From positions 1-50,409 of the forward strand of contig JABANN010000229.1 of assembly GCA_013115125.1 (NCBI GenBank): a stretch of 50,409 nt of DNA, given 5' to 3'. This document shows positions 43,263 to 50,409 of the stretch, in pieces. A program made the translations under genes and the position numbers. The DNA comes from Perkinsus olseni. Lineage: Eukaryota > Perkinsozoa > Perkinsida. The notes beneath the pieces were generated by a model. It did no database searches, was not told the DNA's origin, and saw only the letters and a list, made by a program, of their open reading frames with translations. Every line of letters starts with the position of its first letter. Positions within the stretch are counted from its first letter, which is position 1.

Positions 43263-44726
43263 TCAATCGCTACTCTTAACAACGTCAGCGGTGGCACGTC
43301 TTTTGGACCAGAAATACGATGCAACGGCTAAGACCATGAATACTGCCTGGAACGACAATTGGAATACCCACAGTATCTTATAAACATTACGGAGATCGAT
43401 CTGGAACCAAGTGAACATGAAGAGGGAGAGAATCGTAGACAATATGTACGCAGTCAAGTTATTAAACATGACAATAATGGCATAACAACCCGAGTTGACA
43501 TTATCTTCCCCTTTAATATGCTTGTTAACAACACGGCCTGTCTCTGCGCTGACGAAGGCGTTGATGAAGTGATAACCCAGGTAGTAGAGGATAAAGCCGA
43601 TACACATCGGTATGATACGATCATACCAAATCATTAGGGTCAGGGCTAGGATACACCAGATGCCCATGGCACCAACCGTCACATGCTGATGGTAATACGC
43701 GACCTTCAGGATACGAGGCACAGCTACAGACAAGGCACTGATGGATGCAACGAGCTGAGCTATTGCAAAAACGGTACCGTTGTAGTTCTTCTCGGTACCC
43801 TCCTCTACCATCATCATATCGTACAGCGAGGATTCGTAACCATCGATGAGACCGAAAGCGCAGTTGCCGAAGATCCACCAAAACAGAACGAGAACGTAAA
43901 CCTTGTCCTCATACGCCCACTTCATAGTTCTCCACACTTCCTTGGGCCTCGGGGCTCTATCACGCTTGACACTTGTGAGGAAGAGGGCAATGATAGCAGC
44001 AACGGTGACCGAAGCAGCCGAGACCCACTGAAGAGAGGTGTAGCTCATGTGACCAGCATTGAGCATGATATCACCAACTATACCAGACAGCATATGAGAG
44101 AGTACGAAGGCGGCCAAGTTCATCGACGTCAATTTCTGATAGTCCTTGTTGGCCACGACGTGGAACAAGTAGCCATAGAAGATCTTCTCAGCCGCGGTTC
44201 CGAATGAGTAAGTAACCTCTAGGATCTGCATGTGAAGTACAGTGGTACCGAACAACAAAAGGAACCTTGTTGCTAAGCGACCCATCGCTCCTAGAATAAG
44301 CGCCAACTTGTAGCCAACGAACTCGGACAGGAAGCCACCAATCAACAGGAAGGGTATACAGGCGTAGGTGGACCAAGGATAGATCTCTGAGTTGATCTGA
44401 TCATCCGTAAAGCCCTTGGTCTCTCTGAGGTAGGTCGTTAAATGGGGCTCGGAGGGCTTGAAGGCCAGGAAGAAAGTGAAAGCACAGCATATAGTAGCCT
44501 CGTACCAGAAAGGCTTATATCCACCTGGGCCGGTAGGGACCTTCCAATCACCATGCCAAAGACGTGACCACACAGTTCTCTTCGCCCTCTTCTCTTCAGG
44601 ATGTTTCTCAGAGAAGCTCGAACCATCTTCCACATCTAATGTCTTGCCGATGATAGGCTGTTCGAGACTATCAACACTGGCGGCATGGACTGAGGACATG
44701 CTGCTAGAAGCGCGACGAGACCTCAT
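43263..44726 (-). CDS. SLC19-type thiamine/folate transporter, copy 2
   Basis: Intronless, 487 residues from ATG 44726 (MRSRRASSSMSS). It is the closest relative of copy 1: same length, same family motifs (FKPSEPHLTTYLRETKGFTD, EIYPWSTYACIPFLL), and the region from about residue 310 to the C-terminus is nearly identical even at silent sites. Differences cluster in the first half and in the last dozen residues. A TPP riboswitch follows the stop. The shared upstream motif is 64 nt before the ATG. Confidence 0.9.
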   Translation of the reverse strand: MRSRRASSSMSSVHAASVDSLEQPIIGKTLDVEDGSSFSEKHPEEKRAKRTVWSRLWHGDWKVPTGPGGYKPFWYEATICCAFTFFLAFKPSEPHLTTYLRETKGFTDDQINSEIYPWSTYACIPFLLIGGFLSEFVGYKLALILGAMGRLATRFLLLFGTTVLHMQILEVTYSFGTAAEKIFYGYLFHVVANKDYQKLTSMNLAAFVLSHMLSGIVGDIMLNAGHMSYTSLQWVSAASVTVAAIIALFLTSVKRDRAPRPKEVWRTMKWAYEDKVYVLVLFWWIFGNCAFGLIDGYESSLYDMMMVEEGTEKNYNGTVFAIAQLVASISALSVAVPRILKVAYYHQHVTVGAMGIWCILALTLMIWYDRIIPMCIGFILYYLGYHFINAFVSAETGRVVNKHIKGEDNVNSGCYAIIVMFNNLTAYILSTILSLFMFTWFQIDLRNVYKILWVFQLSFQAVFMVLAVASYFWSKRRATADVVKSSD

Positions 44727-44789
44727 GTTCAAATGGGACCAAGCAATTCGACTGTGAGTGAACTCTCACGCTATGGTGGGGTTATGCGT

Positions 44790-44809
44790 CACAATTTCTG
44801 TCCCTCGGG
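44790..44809 (-). promoter_or_regulatory. Upstream motif shared by the three transporter genes, copy 2
   Basis: cacaatttctgtccctcggg on the plus strand, 64 nt upstream of the copy 2 ATG. It differs from copy 3 at only a couple of positions while its flanks are unlike. Confidence 0.55.
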
Positions 44810-45700
44810 AGCCCAGAGGTAAAACACGCAACAATACAGCTAGCTCGACTAGTGGCCTCTTACCGGCGTACGGAGACTCACAGTTATCTACAAATCAGAC
44901 TCGCTCCGAACGTGAGGCCCGCCCGAGGCGCCCTAGGGTATTCCAAAAAAGCATTTTCCAGAGAATCCACCCCAAGAGGTGTTATCACCAACTACAGAGA
45001 AGTAACGCTAAGGAGACTCACAACCCTGACATGCACAATGGCGTCAGGCCACAGTTGAGTGTCGACTCTGTAACTCAAGACTGGCCAGGCTTTGGTTTCA
45101 CGTGCATGCTCTTGTGCATGCGTGCTATCAGGCGCGGGCGTCACGCTGGAAAATGTCCAGTGACTCTCCACCGGAGAGGTCCGCGGGTCGCCGGACTCGA
45201 GCCTCCCATCCTCGAAGCTTTGGGAAGGACGAACCTCGAAATCTACGGGGTAGGAGTTAACGTACAAACCGGAGTCGACTAACGGGAACCCTGTAGTGTT
45301 TCGGGCTCGCAGGACCTGCGGAACTCGGGGAGCTCGCATGCAAGGGAAGAGCCGCTAACGAAGCGGGCGATGACTCAACCGCATTCAATATTGTCAGAAT
45401 GAAGTTGTCAATCACCCTAGACCAGCCTGCTATCGCTCCATTAGAGATTGTTCCACAGAGTGCTAAAAGCTCACGCTCAACTGTGGTTCCCCTGGACCGT
45501 CGGCAGCCTAGTCCAATATACTCCTCGTCCGCCGTTAACCTTCATTGTGTGACACGCCTAGGAAGCCATCAACTCCACTGTCACGGACAGCATATACACG
45601 CTAGCTCTCTAGTGGGCAAGGGACCCGAAGTATCATTCAAGCTATCCCTCCCCCAAGACTAATTCCGTTCCGACGGGTCAGAACCTCCCTAATAACCCCT
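44810..45700. other. Spacer between transporter copies 2 and 3
   Basis: Open frames occur on the plus strand (44758-45282, 45399-45662) but show no motif, no splice pattern and no similarity to neighbours. Treated as non-coding upstream sequence of copy 2. Confidence 0.35.
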
Positions 45701-45701
45701 T

Positions 45702-46071
45702 CTTAATTAACACTGGGTGACTGAGACGTGTAGACGTCCAGCCTGAGCTCTCACTAGCGTCGTTCAACAGCGGTTCCACCTAAGCTCCTCTACTGAATTG
45801 AAGAGGGCCCACCTCTAGCTACCGCGCATGAAGGCTACGGCTAACGTAGAGTCCGAGGCACACGGCATTGGGAAATACCGTAGCAAAGGCAAAAGGCACT
45901 CAGCGATGCACCAGTCGTGATCGGATATACGAAATACGTACTCCTCCCACTCTGGTTGGCATCTACTAGTTCGCTCCCTTCGCAGGCATTACCCTGGTCA
46001 GGTTCCGACGGTGATCTCTCAGCCGAGAGTCCTCCCCCAAATGGGTTCGGTCTCAGCACCCGTGCGAACTT
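45702..46071 (-). repeat. Conserved 3'-UTR block, copy C (contains TPP riboswitch)
   Basis: Third copy of the block described at 39650-40019. It keeps the TPP aptamer and the roughly 250-nt tail, including the conserved ttaattaacactgggtgactgag end on the plus strand. Confidence 0.85.
45969..46069 (-). ncRNA. TPP riboswitch aptamer, 3' of SLC19 gene 3
   Basis: P1 GUUCGC/GCGAAC at 46069-46064 and 45974-45969; CUGAGA core, AACCUGA, GUAAUG loop and GCGAAGGGA are all present. P3 differs from copies 1 and 2. It starts about 174 nt after the stop codon at 46243. Confidence 0.95.
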
Positions 46072-46242
46072 AACTTCCTGTTGTTGTCGAATACACAGAA
46101 TTATGCACCGAAAACCGTGAGACAAGGAATCATACACCGCGATGGGTGATGATAGAAAAGTACACAGAAAATGTGCGAATGATAAAGACGCACACTACCT
46201 CGACGGCAGACCTCGTCGAAAATGACGGAAAGGATCGCGACC

Positions 46243-47673
46243 TCATGTGGTGCTCTCAACAACATTGGGAACAGAGTTCCTCTTAAGCCAGAAATATAGC
46301 AGTACAGCCAAGATCATGAAAACTACCTGGAACGACAGCTGCAATACCCACAGTATCTTATAGACAATACGAAGATCGATCTGGAACCAAGTGAACATGA
46401 AGAGGGAGAGAATGGTAGACAAGATATACGCAGTTAAGTTATTGAACATGACAATAATGGCATAGCAACCCGAGTTGACATTATCTTCTCCTTTGATATG
46501 CTTGTTAACAACACGGCCGGTCTCTGCGCTGACGAAGGCGTTGATGAAGTGATAACCCAGGTAGTAGAGGATAAAGCCGATACACATCGGTATGATGCGA
46601 TCATACCAAATCATTAGGGTCAGAGCTAGGATACACCAGATGCCCATCACCCCCACGGCCAGGTGCTGGTGATAATATGTGACTTTCAATATCCGAGGCA
46701 CTGCCACGGACAAGGAGCTAGCGGAAGCAACAAGTTGAGCAATAGCAATGACGGTCCCGTTGTAGTTCTTCTCAGTGCCCTTGTCAACCATCATCATATC
46801 ATAAAGAGAGAACTCGTAAAGCTCGACAAGAACAAAAACACAGTTACCGAGGACCCACCAGAAGAAGATGAGTGCGTAGACCTTGTCCTCATACACCCAC
46901 TTCATAGTTCTCCACACCTCCTTAGGCCTGGGGGCCTTATCACGCTTGACACTGGTCAGAAAAAGAGCTACTATAACAGCTAGCAAAACTGAGCCGGCTG
47001 AGACCCATTGCAGAGAAGTACAGCTCACGTGACAAGCATCGAGCAAAACATCGCCAACTACACCGGACAACGTATGAGCGATGGCATACGTAGCTAGGTT
47101 CATAGAAGTCAATTTCTGATAATTCTCGTTGGAAACGACGTGAAAAAGATACCCATAGAAGATCTTCTCGGCAGCTGTCCCGAATGCATAAGTAATCTCC
47201 ATGAACTTCATCTCGGTCACGGTAGTACCAAACAAAATAAGCGCCCTCATAGTTATTCGACCCAACGCCCCCAAGATGAGCGACAACTTGTAGCCGACGA
47301 ACTCGGACAGGCAACCACTAATCAACAGGAAGGGTATGCAAGCGTAGGTATTCCAAGGATAGATCTCTGAGTTGATCTCTTTATCAGTAAAGCCCTTGAT
47401 CTCTCTTAGGTAGGTCGTTATATGCGGATCAGCCGGCTTGAAAGCCATGAGGAAAGTATAAGCACAGCAGAGTGGAGCTTCGTACCAGAATGGCTTGTAT
47501 CCATCTGGACCGGTAGGGACCTTAAACCCACCGATCCAGGTGTCGAACCACATGGCCCACTTTTTCTCGTCAAGTTGCTTCACGGGCGACCCAACGCCAT
47601 AATCTGCATATGAAGTTTCGCTTACGGCAGGCTGCTTGAGGCTCTGAGTAGTAGTAATATTGGTAGAAGACAT
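46243..47673 (-). CDS. SLC19-type thiamine/folate transporter, copy 3
   Basis: Intronless. The codon that aligns with the ATG of copies 1 and 2 is TTG here (47698-47700), and there is no in-frame ATG upstream before a stop. The first ATG is at 47673 (MSSTNITTTQSLKQPAVSET), giving 476 residues. The family motifs are kept (FKPADPHITTYLREIKGFTD, EIYPWNTYACIPFLL, KNYNGTVIAIAQL). It is the most diverged copy, except for a near-identical stretch around 46640-46340. A 5' exon or non-ATG start is possible. An old LTR sits about 200 nt upstream. Confidence 0.87.
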   Translation of the reverse strand: MSSTNITTTQSLKQPAVSETSYADYGVGSPVKQLDEKKWAMWFDTWIGGFKVPTGPDGYKPFWYEAPLCCAYTFLMAFKPADPHITTYLREIKGFTDKEINSEIYPWNTYACIPFLLISGCLSEFVGYKLSLILGALGRITMRALILFGTTVTEMKFMEITYAFGTAAEKIFYGYLFHVVSNENYQKLTSMNLATYAIAHTLSGVVGDVLLDACHVSCTSLQWVSAGSVLLAVIVALFLTSVKRDKAPRPKEVWRTMKWVYEDKVYALIFFWWVLGNCVFVLVELYEFSLYDMMMVDKGTEKNYNGTVIAIAQLVASASSLSVAVPRILKVTYYHQHLAVGVMGIWCILALTLMIWYDRIIPMCIGFILYYLGYHFINAFVSAETGRVVNKHIKGEDNVNSGCYAIIVMFNNLTAYILSTILSLFMFTWFQIDLRIVYKILWVLQLSFQVVFMILAVLLYFWLKRNSVPNVVESTT

Positions 47674-47869
47674 GCCGCTGGACGCACTTGAAGATCTCAA
47701 AACTACTAGGAATAGATTGAAACCGACGAGGAAAAAAACCTTTCATCGTGAGTAGGGTACTGTTCGGGAACATAACCGAACTTCAAAGAGTTTTCAAATG
47801 GATAGCCATAGTACATCATTTCACGGCAGGTGAGATACGGGTGGAAACTTCCCGCCTAGCGTCCCATCT

Positions 47870-47889
47870 CACAATTCCTGTCCCTCGGC
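47870..47889 (-). promoter_or_regulatory. Upstream motif shared by the three transporter genes, copy 3
   Basis: cacaattcctgtccctcggc on the plus strand, 8 nt from the end of the LTR at 47897. It lies 197 nt upstream of the ATG at 47673. Confidence 0.55.
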
Positions 47890-47896
47890 AGCTGGA

Positions 47897-48083
47897 TGTT
47901 GCAACTAATGTGGAGCAGAGACGTACTCGTAGAACGCAAGATACGAGAGACTGCTGACGAAGGGTGTATACTACTTGAGATGGTAGAAACCAACTGTCTG
48001 TCGTACAGGCTGTAGCTATGTCAGCGACTTAAGAAAAATAAGAGAGAGAGCAAGATAGCAAGACAAGCTTCCGCTCATCAACA
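47897..48083 (-). repeat. LTR of an old retrotransposon (3' LTR)
   Basis: On the minus strand it starts TGTTG and ends CAACA, 187 nt apart, a normal inverted LTR end pair. The sequence just before it (GGGGGAA at about 48084-48090) is a typical polypurine tract, which marks it as the 3' LTR. It contains a CT-rich run (TTGCTCTCTCTCTTATTTTT). The matching start of an LTR is found inverted at the right edge of the window. Confidence 0.75.
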
Positions 48084-49712
48084 TTCCCCCGCCGCGGAAG
48101 TAATCATCTTGAGGTTACCGATGTACTCATACAACAAAGAAGGGGAGTTGATGGGAGAGATAACAGCTACACAGCCCTTAATGGCTCTCACAACATAGAC
48201 AGTACCAGTGAGCCATTTCTGGCTTAACTTGTTACGACCGTGATTGTAACGAAGAACGTGATCTCCCACCGATAATGTAGAGAAATCAGACCGAGCGATA
48301 GAAGCATCACCGAAAGTGGATCGAGCACGAAGGATAGCATCCTCATTCTCAGCGCTCACCTGGATCCACTTACAGTCAGAAGATACTCGAGACGCAACAT
48401 CACGAAGCAACTTGTCAGCATCAGCCCGGTCTGGCATCCTCAAAGGGATATGATGATCGAGACTGTCAGCAGCCTCCTTGGATAGGGTACGACCTGGTGC
48501 CATCGAGGGAGGTAAGCATCTTCCGTGAACATAGTGTAGGTCACTACTATACGTCGAAGAGGACAGAGAAGACCTGACAATGTTGTTCACAATGAAGCAG
48601 ACCCTCGGCATCAAAGCCGTCCAACTAGCAGCGTTGCCATTCTGCTGAATGAGGCAACGTAACATAAAATTTACAAGACGATGGCGGGACTCGTGCCAAC
48701 CGTTCAGACGACTAGCATGGCCGACACTCCTCGCCCATCGAATACCCAGAGCACGACTCCATATCACTGCACCTAGGTTAGTAAAGCGGGCATCAGCATC
48801 AGATAGTAGCCCCAATGGATAACCATGGGCTTGGAAAATACTTTCGAGCCCGGCCAACAAGAGATGAGTGGGTGCGTAGTGAGGGATTATAGCATGAGCT
48901 ACATATCCAGTCACAACGTCCACCACCAACAAACACATCAAAGAGTCGTGATACGGAGAACGGCAGCCCTCTTGCTTGTAGGGTCCTAGGAGGTCAATCC
49001 CTAGGAGCTCCCAAGGCTGGGTAGCCTTGAGCAGCTGAGACCCCAAAACATGAGAGACGGTACGAGTATTACGTTGAGCACGGCAAATGAGACAACGCCG
49101 TTGAGCTCGCAAATACTCAGAGAGAGGACCAGCGTCGAAATCAAATTTGACAGACCTATACAGCTTATAGGCCCCTAAGTGAGCATAATACAGATGAAGC
49201 CTATCACAAACTTCACGCCTCAGTTCCCGAGGAACAGCTCACCCGCGAGTAACCGAGTTCACCACATAGGCCTTCAACGGGTCTCCGGAAGCATCAGCAA
49301 CAACAGAGTACTTGCGGAGAGTCCTAGCATCGGCCTTCGAATTACAAGAAGGGTCCAAGAGGGGCTTGAAATCAGAATCATCCCTCTGCTTAAGCTTAAC
49401 ATAATCTTTCAATGGTTTAATAATACTAGGATCATCCTCAATTGCAGTCAGCAACTTCGATATGATCGTATCATCACTTAATTTCACACAGTCGCTACTG
49501 CCAGGGCGAAGACGAGCTTGACGAACTGCTTCAATCAAAAGCGGGTCAGCACAGGGACAGCATCGGAGAGAGAGACCTCGCGAATAACAGTCACTTGGAT
49601 TCCTCTTGCCAGCCAGATGGAAGACTCGACCACCATATGGTACCAGCAGCTGGGCAATTCTGAATTTTGGGAGTGTCGCAGGGCGAGCGACGATTGAGCG
49701 GAGCGCAGCCAT
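47897..49712 (-). mobile_element. LTR retrotransposon remnant, pol region plus 3' LTR (incomplete)
   Basis: Fossil element on the minus strand. The part at 49712-49239 ends an RNase H-like region (HLAGKRNPSDCYSRGL, as in HxxGxxNxxADxxSR). The part at 49112-48078 carries an integrase core (GIDLLGPYK, a DxDARFT acidic motif and NGWHESRH) after a CxxC zinc-binding end, and a C-terminal domain reading up to the polypurine tract. This order fits Ty3/gypsy or Bel/Pao; which one cannot be settled by eye. No reverse transcriptase, gag or 5' LTR is seen on this strand, so the element is incomplete, and its coding part is in at least two pieces with about one visible break. The near-identity of its LTR start to the right-edge copy suggests fairly recent activity of the family. 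Confidence 0.75.
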
Positions 49713-49809
49713 CTAGATTAACTATTCTCGATGATCACTTTGTATATGATGATTAATTAACGTCGTATATCGTTGAGCTCTCTAATCGTCGATAGTTATG
49801 TGATGATTA

Positions 49810-50091
49810 GTGATTTGTTATATCACTTTGCCTTTCATGCCCTCTGACAACGGCGATGATCCGTCCAAGAAGCCTGTAGATCCTGCTATTCAGAAACAGT
49901 CTGTCGAGTTAACTCCCGAGGAGTTGGTGCTCTTGAAGAAGATCCGCGCAATGGAATTGGCGGGCCGTGAGCCAATACACTCGAGTGACGGAGACAGAGT
50001 CTCCCAGACTGGCATCAGAGATCCAATGAGAGCAGGCCATCCACTGGGGCGTGAAATGGCACAGGGCATTGAAGTACGTCTTCGAAGTTAA
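49810..50091 (+). CDS. Unrecognised short acidic/charged frame (possible element-associated or host exon)
   Basis: A 93-codon frame; the first ATG is a little inside (MPSDNGDDPSKKPVDPAI). It is charged and helical (TPEELVLLKKIRAMELAGRE). It runs opposite to the retrotransposon remnant and could be the start of a structural gene of an element or a host first exon. AT-rich DNA precedes it (49735-49830). No family is recognised. Confidence 0.3.
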   Translation: MICYITLPFMPSDNGDDPSKKPVDPAIQKQSVELTPEELVLLKKIRAMELAGREPIHSSDGDRVSQTGIRDPMRAGHPLGREMAQGIEVRLRS

Positions 50092-50325
50092 CGTTCTCGG
50101 ATGATTGTTGAGTAATGAGTGCTTGATGTGACCCTTATAGTTAACGCAAGCCATCGTACATAGTCGTAGGTCTCAGTAGTTTTTCACAGTTATAGTTCCA
50201 AAGACGTCTGAATCATATTGAGCTAACATTGAGACTTCTTCTATCTATTCTTCCTATGTTTATGCGTGCTGCTAACATCGAAAGTGTTGCAAGTTTCCAA
50301 GTTTCAGCAACGAGTTGCAACACTC

Positions 50326-50409
50326 TGTTGGTGAGCGGAAGCTTGTCTTGCTATCTTGCTCTCTCTCTTATTTTTCTTAAGTCGCTGACATAGCTACAGT
50401 CTGTACGAC
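50326..50409 (+). repeat. Start of a second LTR copy, inverted, at the window edge
   Basis: These 84 nt match the first 84 nt of the LTR at 48083-47897 with two differences, in opposite orientation. The element continues beyond the window, so its completeness is unknown. No polypurine tract stands before it, which suits a 5' LTR of a plus-strand copy or a cut piece. Confidence 0.8.

Noticed and set aside
44758-45662. Protein-coding genes on the plus strand between transporter copies
   Set aside because: Open frames only; no motif, no splice pattern and no conservation with the other spacers.
47897-50409. The right-edge region as a virus-like element with terminal inverted repeats
   Set aside because: The inner sequence shows an LTR with a polypurine tract and retrotransposon integrase; the inverted repeat is better explained by two LTR copies.

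Overview
The window looks like nuclear DNA of a protist with about 50% GC. The best guess is an alveolate close to Perkinsus. The main reason is the gene style: many genes are cut into small exons by very short introns, mostly 45-55 nt, with GT-AG ends. Exon phases match across those introns again and again (PHF5A, DHHC palmitoyltransferase, PGAP3, ankyrin-PARP). One intron starts with GC. A tRNA-Lys with a normal eukaryotic fold and an LTR element also fit a eukaryote. The genus is an inference from style, not from a marker gene.

Layout. 1-1.7 kb: PHF5A/Rds3, a splicing factor subunit (minus). 2-2.8 kb: a low-complexity plus-strand reading. 3-4.8 kb: a taxilin-like coiled-coil gene (minus). 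4.9-7.5 kb: poorly resolved minus-strand exons. 7.5-11.8 kb: two unrecognised minus-strand genes, one acidic and P/Q-rich, one helical with a proline-rich start. 12.4-14.4 kb: a DHHC palmitoyltransferase (minus). 15.3-16.3 kb: an OTU cysteine protease joined to a C-terminal RING finger (plus). 16.4-17.8 kb: a signal-peptide, threonine-rich, single-pass membrane protein. 18.2-19.3 kb: an unrecognised plus gene. 19.4-20.6 kb: an FkbM-type methyltransferase (minus). 20.8-25.7 kb: unrecognised helical proteins and tRNA-Lys(CTT). 26-27.6 kb: PGAP3/Per1. 28.1-33.4 kb: a many-exon ankyrin-repeat PARP (tankyrase-like). 34.1-35.9 kb: an intronless ferric reductase/NADPH oxidase-like flavocytochrome. 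36.6-39.5 kb: an alkylglycerol monooxygenase-like di-iron enzyme (minus).

39.6-47.7 kb is the most striking part. Three tandem intronless genes on the minus strand encode SLC19-type (thiamine/folate) transporters. About 125-170 nt after each stop codon, on the same strand, lies a full TPP (thiamine pyrophosphate) riboswitch aptamer of about 100 nt, followed by a further 250 nt of conserved sequence. Each transporter therefore seems to carry a TPP sensor in its 3' UTR. This suggests feedback control of thiamine uptake by the thiamine cofactor. A 3'-UTR location is known for plant THIC. I know of no description for transporters in this lineage.

47.9-50.4 kb holds an old, incomplete LTR retrotransposon (minus strand, LTR with TGTTG...CAACA ends) just upstream of the third transporter. 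The first part of a second, inverted copy of the same LTR sits at the right edge.

Membrane and lipid themes recur (DHHC, PGAP3, AGMO, transporters), but the genes are not an operon. Apart from the transporter array, neighbours look functionally unrelated.
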